Source of the DNA: Brevundimonas sp.
GTDB taxonomy: Bacteria > Pseudomonadota > Alphaproteobacteria > Caulobacterales > Caulobacteraceae
Assembly (NCBI GenBank): GCA_004296955.1
Contig: SCVB01000011.1
Span: 1 to 64,000 of the forward strand
Direction of reading: 5' to 3'
Length of the DNA: 64,000 nucleotides
Shown: in pieces, positions 8,538 through 17,182 of the stretch
How the letters are laid out: each line of letters starts with the position of its first letter
Position numbering within the stretch: position 1 is the first letter of the stretch
Notes under the pieces: generated by a model
What the model was told of the DNA's origin: nothing
Databases searched by the model: none
The model's input: the letters and a program-made list of their open reading frames with translations, nothing else
Program-made: the position numbers and the translations under genes

Positions 8538-9416
8538 TCAGAAAACCCGGCCGCCGACGCCGCCGTCGAGGGTGATCATGGCGCCGGACACGGCGTAGCC
8601 GGCCTGCTCGACCACTTCCTCGCGGTATTCGGTATAGGTCTCCTCGCGGACCCAGGTCAGGATCTTCACGCCCGCGCCGTAGCGGCGCAGCAGCGAGCGT
8701 TCGTTGCACTCGCGCTCGGCGCGCTGGGCCTTGCACTCGATGCGGCCGCCGCGGCCATGCCACAGCGCCTCGCCCTTGCGGCAGTCCATCGTTTCGCCGT
8801 GGCCGAAATCGACATCCCCGGCATATTCCGCCCAGGTGATCTGCAGCCAGGTGCCGGCCAGGCAGCGGTACAGCTCGCCCTCATAGTCGCCGTCGACATC
8901 GCGGTCGGGGCGCACCTGCGATGCCGGATGCGGCACATTGCGGTCGTCGATACAGAAGGCGCGGATCACGACCCGCTTCTCCCACCGCCGCCGCGCCTCA
9001 TAGGGCACGCGGATGACCTGGCGCACGCGCGCGCCCTCGACCATCAGGCCGTTGATCGTGGTCGGATAGGGCTGGTCCACCGTGACATAGGCCGAACCGC
9101 CGCCGCCGACATAGACGCTGCCGCCGGCCCGGGCGTTCAGCCCCGCCCGCGCGGCGGCGTTCGCGTTGGCGTTCGCGTTCACATTGACGTTGACGTTCAG
9201 ATTGCCGCCGCCGCCGCAGCAGGGGGGCGGGGGCGGGTTCTCGCAGCACGGAGGGGGCGGCGGTGGCGGCGGGGGCGGCGGCGGAGGCGGCTCGCAGCAC
9301 GGGGGGGGCGGCGGAGGGCACACCGGCCCGCACTGGGCAGCCGCCCTGTCGGCGACCGCCGTCACGGCGATAAAGCCCGCCAGCGCCGGCAGCCAGGTCA
9401 TGATCCGCACCCTCAT
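8538..9416 (-). CDS. Secreted polyproline/CC-pair protein of unknown function
   Basis: This 292-residue protein has a signal peptide ending near residue 28. A striking low-complexity segment follows: proline runs at 34-39 (6), 43-56 (14) and 61-65 (5), each followed at once by a Cys-Cys pair (40-41, 57-58, 66-67). Next come a Gly run and an alternating NVNVNVNANANANA tract (about 72-87). The rest (about 100-292) is a folded-looking domain with several Cys and many charged residues. The ATG at 9416 follows GGAGG, while an in-frame start at 9569 would bury the signal peptide. The long proline run should need EF-P for translation. I do not recognise the family. Confidence 0.85.
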   Translation of the reverse strand: MRVRIMTWLPALAGFIAVTAVADRAAAQCGPVCPPPPPPCCEPPPPPPPPPPPPPPCCENPPPPPCCGGGGNLNVNVNVNANANANAAARAGLNARAGGSVYVGGGGSAYVTVDQPYPTTINGLMVEGARVRQVIRVPYEARRRWEKRVVIRAFCIDDRNVPHPASQVRPDRDVDGDYEGELYRCLAGTWLQITWAEYAGDVDFGHGETMDCRKGEALWHGRGGRIECKAQRAERECNERSLLRRYGAGVKILTWVREETYTEYREEVVEQAGYAVSGAMITLDGGVGGRVF

Positions 9417-9567
9417 GGGCCGACCTCCAGTTAAGTCCGTGCGACCCGCGCCGGGCGCGGATCGCTCCAGCCTGCATCTCAACCGCAAAAGCCTTTCATT
9501 TCCGTTGCCTTTCGCCGGCATGCGCGCAGGCGCGGCCCTTGCGTCGCTGCGGCCAGAGGCCAGAACC

Positions 9568-10107
9568 ATGTTCCATCCTGATACGCAGTTCCTGATCGAT
9601 CACTGGACCGCGCTGTCCCGCGGGAACGCCGTGCGCGGCGGAATTCCCGACCGCGCCGCGCTTCAGCCCGAGGCCCTCGGCGTGCGTCTGCCCCGGGTCT
9701 TCCTCGCCGAGCGCGACGGCGAGGACGCCGTCGTTCGCCTCGCCGGCGCCTGGATCGAGGGCTTTCACGGCGAGCCGCTGAAAGACCGCATGCTCCTGTC
9801 GCTGTGGCGCACCGCCTCGCGGCCGCTGGTGGCCGCGGCCGTGACCCAGACCGTGCGCGAGGCCAGGCCGGTGGTGATCGCCGCCCTGGCGGGCGTGCTT
9901 TCGGCCCAGATCGAGGTCGTCCTCGTGCCCCTGCGCGGTCCATCGGGCGTCGTGGACCGCATCCTGGGCCTCTACGCCCCCGTGGCCACCCTGAGCCTCG
10001 CCGCCGACGAGCCTCGCCTGCTCACCGCCCGGGTTTCGATCGGCGTGGGCGAAGCCGCCCGCCCCCCGCTGGCTCTGGCGGCGGTCGGCGGACGCCGCAT
10101 CGCCTGA
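9568..10107 (+). CDS. PAS_5-type PAS domain protein
   Basis: This 179-residue soluble protein resembles the short alphaproteobacterial proteins of the PAS_5 (PF07310) family. It opens with a helix (TQFLIDHWTALSRGNAVRGGIPDRAALQPEAL). A strand-rich core with RVFLAERDGEDAVVRLAGAWIEGFHGEPLKDR follows and then a C-terminal arm. The family lacks an attached output domain and its ligand is unknown. Some members are envelope or stalk-related regulators in Caulobacterales. The ATG at 9568 matches the usual family start. The gene is divergent from the polyproline gene, sharing a 150-nt intergenic region. Confidence 0.75.
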   Translation: MFHPDTQFLIDHWTALSRGNAVRGGIPDRAALQPEALGVRLPRVFLAERDGEDAVVRLAGAWIEGFHGEPLKDRMLLSLWRTASRPLVAAAVTQTVREARPVVIAALAGVLSAQIEVVLVPLRGPSGVVDRILGLYAPVATLSLAADEPRLLTARVSIGVGEAARPPLALAAVGGRRIA

Positions 10108-10116
10108 GCGGGCCGC

Positions 10117-10641
10117 TCAGGCCTTCAGGTCCCGCGCATACCGCTTCCAGTTCTGCACATAATGGGCGGCCGAGGCCTTCAGGGCCTCGATCTGGCCGGG
10201 TTCAAGCGCCCGCACCACCCTGCCCGGCTGACCCATGACCAGCGAACCGTCGGGAATCACCTTGCCCTCAGTGATCAGTGTGTTGGCCCCGATCAGGCAG
10301 TTCTTCCCGATCTTGGCCCGTCCCAGCACCACCGCGCCGATGCCGATCAGGGTATTGTCGCCGATCTCACAGCTATGAAGCATGACCATGTGTCCGACCG
10401 TCACCCCGTCGCCGATGGTCAGGGGCTCGCCGGGATCGGAATGCAGCACGCTGCCGTCCTGGATATTGGTGTCGCGGCCGATGGTGATCGGGTCATTGTC
10501 GCCGCGCAGGACGGCCCCGAACCAGACGCTGGCGCCCGGTTTGAGAATCACGTCTCCTATGAGGGTTGCATTCGGCGCCACCCAGTATTCGCCCTCCGGC
10601 GGAAGCTGCGGTTTCTTGTCAGCCAACGCATAGACCGTCAT
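10117..10641 (-). CDS. Gamma-class carbonic anhydrase-like hexapeptide protein
   Basis: This 174-residue left-handed beta-helix protein of the gamma carbonic anhydrase / YrdA family has repeating [LIV]-G-x-x units. The three zinc-ligand histidines of the family are present: His 67 (SVLHSD), His 84 (VGHMVMLH) and His 89. The RGD and QDGSVLH blocks are typical. Activity (CO2 hydration) is not proven, since many family members are inactive. The ATG at 10641 is preferred to a TTG one codon earlier and follows AAGGTGAT. Confidence 0.92.
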   Translation of the reverse strand: MTVYALADKKPQLPPEGEYWVAPNATLIGDVILKPGASVWFGAVLRGDNDPITIGRDTNIQDGSVLHSDPGEPLTIGDGVTVGHMVMLHSCEIGDNTLIGIGAVVLGRAKIGKNCLIGANTLITEGKVIPDGSLVMGQPGRVVRALEPGQIEALKASAAHYVQNWKRYARDLKA

Positions 10642-10896
10642 CAAAACATCACCTTATCTGAAATCATTCAGCGCTTTAAGCGTTCGTAAACCACGTTAGC
10701 ATCAGGATGTAGATGCGATTCGAGGCCGCCATTTCGGCCCCGGATTGGAAGCCGGATCAAGCCCGGTCCGGTCAGACCTCGGGGAACGTGCGTGGTGCGC
10801 TCGGTTCGGCGGATGATCCCGCTGGAAGTTGACCCTTCTTCCGACCCGGGCGGATGCGTCGCGTCCCCTGCCATCCTCTTCACTGTGTTCGTTCGA

Positions 10897-10925
10897 GGCG
10901 ATGCTTTTCCGGCATCGCCTTTTTT
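10897..10925 (+). terminator. Intrinsic terminator or attenuator directly upstream of phoH
   Basis: A perfect 8-bp stem (GGCGATGC at 10897-10904, GCATCGCC at 10912-10919) with a 7-nt loop is followed by six T (10920-10925). It points toward phoH, whose start is 19 nt later, yet no plus-strand gene lies in 10645-10890. It may end a small RNA or attenuate phoH. Confidence 0.8.
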
Positions 10926-10943
10926 CATGCCCTGGAGGCGTCC

Positions 10944-11723
10944 ATGACGAAGCGTGCGGCCATCAAGCGTCAGACCCGCGAGACATCCCGTGAACACGGT
11001 GTGCTCGATTCCCGTCAGTTCATGGAGGACTCCAAGGTACGCCGCCTTCCCACCCATGCCGGCTGGTCGCCCTATCCTTCAAACGACGACCGGGACCAGG
11101 CCTATCTGAAGACCCTGAAGCCCAAGTCGGACGGCCAGGCCGAGCTGATGACGGCCATTGACCACCACAATCTCGTCCTGGCCCTTGGTCCCGCAGGCAC
11201 GGGCAAGACCTATCTGGCCGTGGCCAAGGCGGTCGAGGCGCTGGAGGCGGGCAAGATCGGGCGCATCGTCCTGTCCCGCCCCGCCGTCGAGGCAGGCGAA
11301 TCCATCGGCTTCCTGCCCGGCGACATGGAGGACAAGCTCGCTCCCTATCTGCGCCCGCTCTACGACGCCCTGTCTGACCGGCTCAGCATGAAGCGGGTCA
11401 AGGCGCTGATGGCCGAGGGGCTGATCGAGATCGCGCCCATCGGCTACATGCGCGGCCGCACCCTGAACAACGCCTTCATCGTCGTCGACGAGGCCCAGAA
11501 CTGCACCTACGTCCAGCTCAAGATGCTGCTGACCCGCCTCGGCTGGCACTCGACCATGGTGGTCACGGGCGACCCGCAGCAGTCGGACCTGCTGCCGGGA
11601 ATCTCCGGCCTGTTGGATGTCGCCCAGCGCCTCGAGCCCGTGCCGGACATCGCCGTGGTGCGGCTGGCCGAACAGGACATCGTCCGCCATCCGCTGGTCG
11701 CCTCGATGATCGGCGTGCTCTGA
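10944..11723 (+). CDS. phoH: PhoH family P-loop ATPase
   Basis: This 259-residue PhoH-type NTPase has Walker A GPAGTGKT at 82-89 and Walker B VDEAQN at 181-186. It also has the family blocks SRPAVEAGESIGFLPGD and VVTGDPQQSDL. PhoH proteins are RNA-linked ATPases, some with helicase or nuclease partners. Chromosomal copies are often phosphate- or stress-regulated. The ATG at 10944 follows a GGAGG. The gene sits behind an intrinsic terminator, so readthrough may set its expression. Confidence 0.9.
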   Translation: MTKRAAIKRQTRETSREHGVLDSRQFMEDSKVRRLPTHAGWSPYPSNDDRDQAYLKTLKPKSDGQAELMTAIDHHNLVLALGPAGTGKTYLAVAKAVEALEAGKIGRIVLSRPAVEAGESIGFLPGDMEDKLAPYLRPLYDALSDRLSMKRVKALMAEGLIEIAPIGYMRGRTLNNAFIVVDEAQNCTYVQLKMLLTRLGWHSTMVVTGDPQQSDLLPGISGLLDVAQRLEPVPDIAVVRLAEQDIVRHPLVASMIGVL

Positions 11724-11744
11724 CGCCTTTCGACGTCTGACAGA

Positions 11745-12989
11745 TCAGGCCGTCGCCGGGTTCGCGGCGGCGGCCTTTTCTTCGGCCGGAGCCGAGCCGG
11801 CGGACGGCGGCTTGGGCCGCGCGCCCATCCGATCGATCAGGGCGAAGACGAAGGGATTGAGCGAGATCGACAGAAGGGCCGCCGCCAGGACCAGGTCGTG
11901 GGTCTCCTGGGTCATGCCGCCCAGTTGAACGCTGACGGCCGCGAGGATGAACGAGAACTCCCCGATCTGGGCCAGGGCTGCGGCGACCGTCAGGCTGGTC
12001 GCCCGGTCCAGTTTGAAGGCGGTGGTGATGGCGAGGGCCGCTGCGGACTTGCCGACGATGACAATGCCCAGCACGCCCAGAACCGCCAGCGGCTCGCGCA
12101 CCAGTATGGTCGGGTCGAACAGCATGCCCACCGAGACGAAGAACAGCACCGCAAAGGCGTCCCGCAGCGGCAGGGACCGCTCCGCCGCATTGTGCCCCAG
12201 CGGCGAGCTGTTCAGCACCAGGCCGGCGAGGAAGGCGCCGAGGGCGAAGGAATGGAACAGCCAGTAGGCGACCCAGGCGATCCCCAGGGCGATGGCCAGA
12301 ACCCCCAGGGTGAACAGTTCGCGCGAGCGGGTGTGGGCGATCCGGATCAGCAGCCAGGGCAGAAGCCGGGCGCCGACAATCAGCATGACGCCCGTGAAAC
12401 CCGCCACCTTGAACAGGGTCCAGCCGATCGAGATCGCCAGCTCCGCGCTGTCCAGGGTCTCGCCGGGCTGGATCACCAGCAGCGGCAGGATGACCAGGGC
12501 GATGACGATCACCAGATCCTCCACGATCAGCCAGCCCATCGCCAACCGGCCGACGGCGCCCTTGACCTGTTTGCGCTCTTCCAGCGCCCGGAGCAGGACC
12601 ACGGTCGAGGCCACGGACAGGGCGAACCCCATCAGCGTCGCCTCGAGGTCGCCCATCCCCATCAGCCGGCCCATCCCCCAGCCCAGGCCCGTGGCGGCCG
12701 CAATCTGCACCAGGGCGCCGGGCACGGCGACCTTGCGCACCTTCATCAGGTCGGCGAGCGAGAAATGCAGCCCCACTCCGAACATCAGCAGGATGACCCC
12801 GACCTCAGCGAGTTGCGGCGCCAGTTCGCCGTCGGCCACAAAGCCGATGGTGTGCGGTCCGACCGCGATCCCGGCCACGAGATAGCCGACCAAGGGCGAC
12901 AGCTTCAGCCGGTTGGCCAACATGCCGAACACGAAGGCCAGCACAAAGCCGCCGACCAGGGTGAGAATCAGGCTGTCGGCATGCGGCAT
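11745..12989 (-). CDS. KefB/CPA2-type cation:proton antiporter, exchanger domain only
   Basis: This 414-residue polytopic membrane protein has about 12 hydrophobic segments. It has CPA2 hallmarks: NRLKLSPLVGYLVAGIAVGPHTIGF near the N-terminus and LIVEDLVIVIALVILPL in the middle. Family members exchange K+ or Na+ for protons. Unlike full-length KefB/KefC (about 600 residues) it has no C-terminal TrkA-N/RCK domain and ends in a Pro/Ala-rich tail. The ATG at 12989 follows GAGGAG. A longer in-frame start at 13136 overlaps the lspA promoter region and is less likely. It is divergent from lspA. Confidence 0.88.
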   Translation of the reverse strand: MPHADSLILTLVGGFVLAFVFGMLANRLKLSPLVGYLVAGIAVGPHTIGFVADGELAPQLAEVGVILLMFGVGLHFSLADLMKVRKVAVPGALVQIAAATGLGWGMGRLMGMGDLEATLMGFALSVASTVVLLRALEERKQVKGAVGRLAMGWLIVEDLVIVIALVILPLLVIQPGETLDSAELAISIGWTLFKVAGFTGVMLIVGARLLPWLLIRIAHTRSRELFTLGVLAIALGIAWVAYWLFHSFALGAFLAGLVLNSSPLGHNAAERSLPLRDAFAVLFFVSVGMLFDPTILVREPLAVLGVLGIVIVGKSAAALAITTAFKLDRATSLTVAAALAQIGEFSFILAAVSVQLGGMTQETHDLVLAAALLSISLNPFVFALIDRMGARPKPPSAGSAPAEEKAAAANPATA

Positions 12990-13151
12990 CGGCGCTCCTC
13001 GGATGCGGGCGGGAATTTCTTGTGTGCAGGCCCTTCCAGATGGGGCGCGGAGGCCGGCGCGGCAAGCCTCGGCGGGACCGTGACACGATTGCCCCTTCGC
13101 GTGCAGCCTGTGGACTGCTAACCGATCGCCCTCCACTTTTCAGCGACCCGA

Positions 13152-13682
13152 ATGAAAATCCCCCGCATCGCCTACGCCGCCTACGGCTTCGCCCTGTTCG
13201 TCATCGTCCTCGACCAGTTGACCAAGGCCTGGATCATGGGCGGGCTCGACCTGCGCGAACTGGGCCATATCCAGGTCCTGTCGCCGCTGTTCAACCTGAC
13301 CTGGGTCGAGAACCGCGGCGTCAGCTTCGGCCTGTTCGGCGATGGCTCGGGCCGATGGGCGCTCAGCGCCTTTTCGATCGCCGTGGCCGGCGTGCTGGGC
13401 TGGTGGGCGCTGAAGGCCGACCGCCGCCTCCTGATCACCGCTATCGGCCTGGTGATGGGCGGCGCGCTCGGCAATGTGATCGATCGCATCCGCTTCGGCT
13501 ATGTCGTCGACTTCCTCGACTTCTCCGGCCCGCACTTCTTCCTCGGGTCGATGAAGATCAACTTCCCGTGGATCTTCAACGTCGCTGACAGCGCCATCTG
13601 CATCGGCGTCGTCCTGCTCATCCTCGACAGCGTGAGGGCCGAACAGGAAGCCAAGGTTGGCCTCGCCGCCGAAAAGTCGTAA
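13152..13682 (+). CDS. lspA: Lipoprotein signal peptidase (signal peptidase II)
   Basis: This 176-residue inner-membrane aspartyl protease cleaves prolipoprotein signal peptides. It has four membrane helices. The family blocks are FVIVLDQLTK near the N-terminus, NRGVSFG, GNVIDRIRFGYVVDF with catalytic Asp 120, and FNVADSAICIG with catalytic Asp 146. Several lipoproteins in this window (HfaB, the BamF-like protein, the fasciclin protein) would be its substrates. It is followed 64 nt later by a lipoprotein gene on the same strand. Confidence 0.97.
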   Translation: MKIPRIAYAAYGFALFVIVLDQLTKAWIMGGLDLRELGHIQVLSPLFNLTWVENRGVSFGLFGDGSGRWALSAFSIAVAGVLGWWALKADRRLLITAIGLVMGGALGNVIDRIRFGYVVDFLDFSGPHFFLGSMKINFPWIFNVADSAICIGVVLLILDSVRAEQEAKVGLAAEKS

Positions 13683-13746
13683 TCAGCCGCTTCCTGTAGG
13701 GTTCACGCGCGCGCCCGCTCCGGCGCCCCGCACCGAGATATCAAAC

Positions 13747-14310
13747 ATGCGTCTCCGCACCGCCGCCGTCCTGACCCTCGCCACCTCGATGTTCGCCCTG
13801 GGCGCCTGCTCGGGCCTTCGCAGCAGCGTCGGCCTGGACAAGATCACCCCGGACGAGTTCCTCACAGTCTCGACCGCGCCCCTGACCGTGCCGCCCGAGT
13901 ACGGCCTGCGCCCGCCGGCGCCGGGCCAGCCGCGCCCGCAGGAACTCGCGCCCGAATCCGCCGCCCGCCAGATCCTGCTCGGCCAGCGCCAGGCCGTGAC
14001 CCGGTCGCCCGGCGAGCAGCAGCTGGTCGCCCAGGCCGGCGGCGATCGCGCCGATCCCCTCGCCCGCTATGTCGTTGACGATGAGTTCGGCGATCTGGCG
14101 CACAAGGAAGAGGGTTGGGCCAACCGCATCATGTTCTGGCGCCGCGACGACGCCGCGACCCAGGCCCCGACCGCAATCCAGACCGCCGAAGGCGCGGTCA
14201 CCGTCGACGCCGCGGCTGAGTTCGCCCGCGTCCAGGCCCTGACCGGGGGCCGGACCGGGATCACCATCGCGCCGCGCCGCGACACCGGCTTCAAGCTCCC
14301 GGGCCTGTAA
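13747..14310 (+). CDS. bamF: DUF3035/BamF-like outer-membrane lipoprotein
   Basis: This 187-residue lipoprotein has lipobox LGAC (Cys 21). Directly after the lipobox it has the conserved DUF3035 block ITPDEFLTVSTAPLTVPPEY, then Pro-rich and mixed sequence. In Caulobacter a lipoprotein with a D-E-F motif (BamF) is a subunit of the BAM complex that folds outer-membrane proteins. The motif here is D-x4-DEF rather than R-x4-DEF, so BamF identity is an inference from motif and location after lspA. A strong terminator follows. Confidence 0.72.
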   Translation: MRLRTAAVLTLATSMFALGACSGLRSSVGLDKITPDEFLTVSTAPLTVPPEYGLRPPAPGQPRPQELAPESAARQILLGQRQAVTRSPGEQQLVAQAGGDRADPLARYVVDDEFGDLAHKEEGWANRIMFWRRDDAATQAPTAIQTAEGAVTVDAAAEFARVQALTGGRTGITIAPRRDTGFKLPGL

Positions 14311-14333
14311 GCCTCGCACAAGCTGACGGAAAG

Positions 14334-14362
14334 GCCCGGCCGCGAAAGCGGTCGGGCTTTTT
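14334..14362 (+). terminator. Intrinsic terminator after the lspA/bamF-like pair
   Basis: A 10-bp stem with one G-U pair (14334-14343 and 14348-14357) and a GAAA tetraloop is followed by five T. It lies 24 nt after the lipoprotein stop. Confidence 0.85.
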
Positions 14363-14371
14363 CATGCCCGC

Positions 14372-15277
14372 TCAGGCCCTGGCGGCGCCGGCCCGCAGTC
14401 CGCGTTCGGCGAGGGCGACGATGGCGACCCCACCCATGGTCAGGGCCGCGCCGGCCAGGATCTGCGGCGTCAGCACATCGCCCATCAGGCCCCAGCCGAT
14501 GAGGATGGACACCACGGGCGTGGCCAGCAGATAGGGCGTCACCCGCCCGGCCTCGCGCCTCTGCACCAGCCAGAACACCAGGGTCGTCGCCAGCACGGAC
14601 GACACCAGGCCGGCCCAGACCACGCAGGCCCAGACCAGGGCGTCCGCCTTCTGGACCGCCTCCCATTGCCCCCGTTCAAAGACAGCCGAAGCGAAGGCGA
14701 GGGTCGGCAGGGTGACGAGGGCCAGCAACCCCTGCATCTTCAGCGGCGGGATCGAGGTCGTCCGCCGCGCGACGACCGTGGTCAGCGCCCAGGCGCAGGC
14801 CGCGGCGGTCCCCACCAGGATCGCCTTCCAGTCGACAAGCGCATGGGGGTCGAGCGTCATCCAGGCGACGCCGACGAAGGCCACGCCCACGCCCGTCAGC
14901 GCCACTTTCGACAGCCGTTCCCGGAGCAACAGGAAGGCGAACAGGGCCGTGAACGGCACCCAGAGCTGGGACGCCACGGACACGGGGCTGACGTCCTCGG
15001 CCAGCCAGTAGGCCAGGTAGATCAGGCCGTAGTGGAGCGGCCCGCCAATGCCCGTGATGATCAGCAGGCTCTTCCAGTTCGGGAACGGCGGCCGCACGAA
15101 GGGGATCAGGCAGGCTGCGGCGATGGCGAACCGCAGGGCCCCCGTCAGCAGCGGCGGCAGCACCTCGGTGGCCAGCTTCGCCGCTGCATTGTTGACGCCC
15201 CAGATCACCACCACCGCGATGATGGCGAGGATCTCGGCCGGCGAGAGCGGGCTGTGCGGCTTGTCAGGTGTGGTCAC
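14372..15277 (-). CDS. EamA/DMT family transporter
   Basis: This 301-residue inner-membrane protein has about ten hydrophobic helices arranged as two EamA repeats (about residues 12-145 and 155-295). It opens with AEILAIIAVVVIWGVNNAAAKLATEVLPPLLTGALRFA, typical of the drug/metabolite transporter superfamily. A late GWGLMGDVLTPQILAGAALTMGG block is also typical. The substrate cannot be predicted. The start is GTG at 15277. Confidence 0.9.
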   Translation of the reverse strand: MTTPDKPHSPLSPAEILAIIAVVVIWGVNNAAAKLATEVLPPLLTGALRFAIAAACLIPFVRPPFPNWKSLLIITGIGGPLHYGLIYLAYWLAEDVSPVSVASQLWVPFTALFAFLLLRERLSKVALTGVGVAFVGVAWMTLDPHALVDWKAILVGTAAACAWALTTVVARRTTSIPPLKMQGLLALVTLPTLAFASAVFERGQWEAVQKADALVWACVVWAGLVSSVLATTLVFWLVQRREAGRVTPYLLATPVVSILIGWGLMGDVLTPQILAGAALTMGGVAIVALAERGLRAGAARA

Positions 15278-15361
15278 CCGCCCCGATTAACGCGGGACGT
15301 CGCCGCGGGCGAGGACGCGGCGCGACACTTTGCATTTCCGAGTGTGGCGCGCCGCCGGTTA

Positions 15362-15841
15362 CTAGAACGGGATGTCGTCGTTCAGGTCGTAGCTTTCCTT
15401 CGGGCCGCTGGGCTTGTTGGCCCCGCCGGTCGAGAAGCCCGAGGAATAGTCGTCGTCGCCGCCCCGCGAGGCCCCGCCGCCGGCGCTGTCGCTGCGCCCG
15501 CCGAGCATGGTCAGCTCGCCGCGGAACTTCTGCAGCACGATCTCGGTCGTGTATTTCTCGACGCCCGCCTGTTCGTATTTCCGGGTCTGCAGCGAGCCCT
15601 CGATGTAAACCGTCGAGCCCTTCTTCAGATAGTTCTCGGCCACCTTGACGATGTTCTCGTTGAAGATGACCACCCGATGCCACTCGGTCTTTTCCTTGCG
15701 CTCGCCGGTGGCCTTGTCGCGCCACTGCTCCGAGGTCGCGAGAGACAGGTTGGCCACCCGCTCGCCCGAGTTGAGCGTGCGGATTTCCGGGTCCTTGCCC
15801 AGGTTGCCGACCAGAATGACCTTGTTGACGCTGCCCGCCAT
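15362..15841 (-). CDS. ssb: Single-stranded DNA-binding protein
   Basis: This 159-residue SSB binds single-stranded DNA in replication, repair and recombination. The N-terminal OB fold spans about residues 1-112 ([37 protein letters not shown]). A Gly/Ser-rich linker and the conserved acidic tip DLNDDIPF follow. The tip recruits partner proteins. The start ATG follows AAGGAG. Confidence 0.98.
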   Translation of the reverse strand: MAGSVNKVILVGNLGKDPEIRTLNSGERVANLSLATSEQWRDKATGERKEKTEWHRVVIFNENIVKVAENYLKKGSTVYIEGSLQTRKYEQAGVEKYTTEIVLQKFRGELTMLGGRSDSAGGGASRGGDDDYSSGFSTGGANKPSGPKESYDLNDDIPF

Positions 15842-15991
15842 CGCCGAGCTCCTTCTTCGTTCTGGCCCGCCGCGCTTCGCGCTGTTCGGAGCCGATTGCC
15901 TGTCATCCGGGCCTAGCGCGCTTTCGACAGGCGCGCGCCCGCTTTGTGGCGCAATCCACAGATTGCTTGTTCCACGTTTGTTCTGTTTCGT

Positions 15992-16441
15992 CTAGGGCGC
16001 GGGCGGCGCGGTCGGGTCCGGCGCGTCATTGGCCGACACGGCGATCGGCGTGCCGTCGATCGCCCGCTGGATCGCACCCGGCATGGCCAGGCGTCCGTCC
16101 CCGGTCCGGGCCATGGCGTTGAACCGTCCGCCGTCCAGCGTCTGCGACAGCCAAACGCCCTCGCGGTCGATGAAGATGAACTGGCCCTGGTAGGAGCCGG
16201 TGATCTCCTGCCGCGATCCGCCCATGCGGAGGAAGCGCAGGCGAACCTCTTCCAGCCGCGCGGCGCAGAATTCGATCTGCGGCTGGTTGTCGGCCACCTT
16301 GTTGAATCGCGGCGCCTCGCCCTCGGCGCCGGCTTCGACGGCATAGCAGACGCCGCGATCGAACGGGGCCTCGATGGCCTTTTCACAGGCGGTCAGCGCG
16401 AGAGCGCCGACGCCGAGCGCGGTAATGGCGGCGAGTTTCAT
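15992..16441 (-). CDS. Small lipoprotein of unknown function
   Basis: This 149-residue lipoprotein has signal and lipobox LTAC (Cys 19). It has two further Cys and a compact beta-rich-looking body (GSYQGQFIFIDREGVWLSQTLDGGRF), ending in a Pro/Ala/Asp tail. I do not recognise the family. The start overlaps the stop of the upstream gene (TGATG), so the two are probably translated together. Confidence 0.75.
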   Translation of the reverse strand: MKLAAITALGVGALALTACEKAIEAPFDRGVCYAVEAGAEGEAPRFNKVADNQPQIEFCAARLEEVRLRFLRMGGSRQEITGSYQGQFIFIDREGVWLSQTLDGGRFNAMARTGDGRLAMPGAIQRAIDGTPIAVSANDAPDPTAPPAP

Positions 16442-17106
16442 CAGCGAAGTCCCGGGAACTGGCAGCTTCGGTCCTGCTCGGCCAGGGTGCGGAAGCGGGT
16501 GTTGTCCGAGGATTGCTCGACGCGGCGCGGCACCAGCCGGAGGGTCACATCGCCCCAGCGGCCGTACAGCGCCTCCCCGGGCCGCACGCAGGTGCCGGCG
16601 TACAGGGCCTGGACGCAGGCGTTCAGGCTCATGTTCGAGGACAGCGAGCGCCAGTCCGATCCGGTATGGCGCAGGCAGGCCGCGCCCGAGGCCGGCTGGG
16701 CCGACGGCTCGACCGGCTGCGGCGCAGTCAGCGAAGGTTGTTCGGCCTCGGTCAGCTCGACCGGCGGCGCGCTGGGCGGCGGCGCGAAGGCGGCCGTCGG
16801 CGCCGCGGCCAGGGCGCCGGTCTCGTCGATGCCCACATCGAGGGCGTCGGTGGCCAGGCCGTTGCGCCGGGCGCAGTCGGTCAGCGTCGCCATGCCGACG
16901 AACTGGCCGTCGACGAAACAGCGCAGTTCGCGCGTGGTGTTCAGTTCCGGCGCGTCGGCGACATCGACGGTCAATCCGCCCTGCGCCGCCGGCGGCGGCT
17001 CGGGACTCCGGTCCCGCCCGCCGCTGAAGATCAGGGCGATCACCACGGCCGCGACGACCGCCAGGCCGGCGCCGATGGCGATGAGAAGACGATTGTCCTG
17101 GGGCAT
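16441..17106 (-). CDS. Membrane-anchored hypothetical protein
   Basis: This 221-residue protein has one N-terminal membrane helix (about residues 7-28). A Pro-rich linker region follows (about 30-45, again 100-140), and then a C-terminal Cys-containing domain with ACLRHTGSDWRSL, NACVQALYAGTC and YGRWGDVTLRLVPRR. The topology suggests a periplasmic domain tethered to the inner membrane. The last domain is predicted to be disulphide-bonded, by inference from its Cys content. It overlaps the following lipoprotein gene by one base. The function is unknown. Confidence 0.75.
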   Translation of the reverse strand: MPQDNRLLIAIGAGLAVVAAVVIALIFSGGRDRSPEPPPAAQGGLTVDVADAPELNTTRELRCFVDGQFVGMATLTDCARRNGLATDALDVGIDETGALAAAPTAAFAPPPSAPPVELTEAEQPSLTAPQPVEPSAQPASGAACLRHTGSDWRSLSSNMSLNACVQALYAGTCVRPGEALYGRWGDVTLRLVPRRVEQSSDNTRFRTLAEQDRSCQFPGLR

Positions 17107-17182
17107 GAAGGGCTCGCGCGGATGGAGAGTCCAATAACCCCGTAGGGGCCTTCGCCGTCAACGTTCTTCGTCGGCGGCGGCC

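Noticed and set aside
9166..9567. Gly-run N-terminal extension of the PAS protein
   Set aside because: The extension is the reverse reading of the polyproline tract of the divergent gene. The family start is at 9568.
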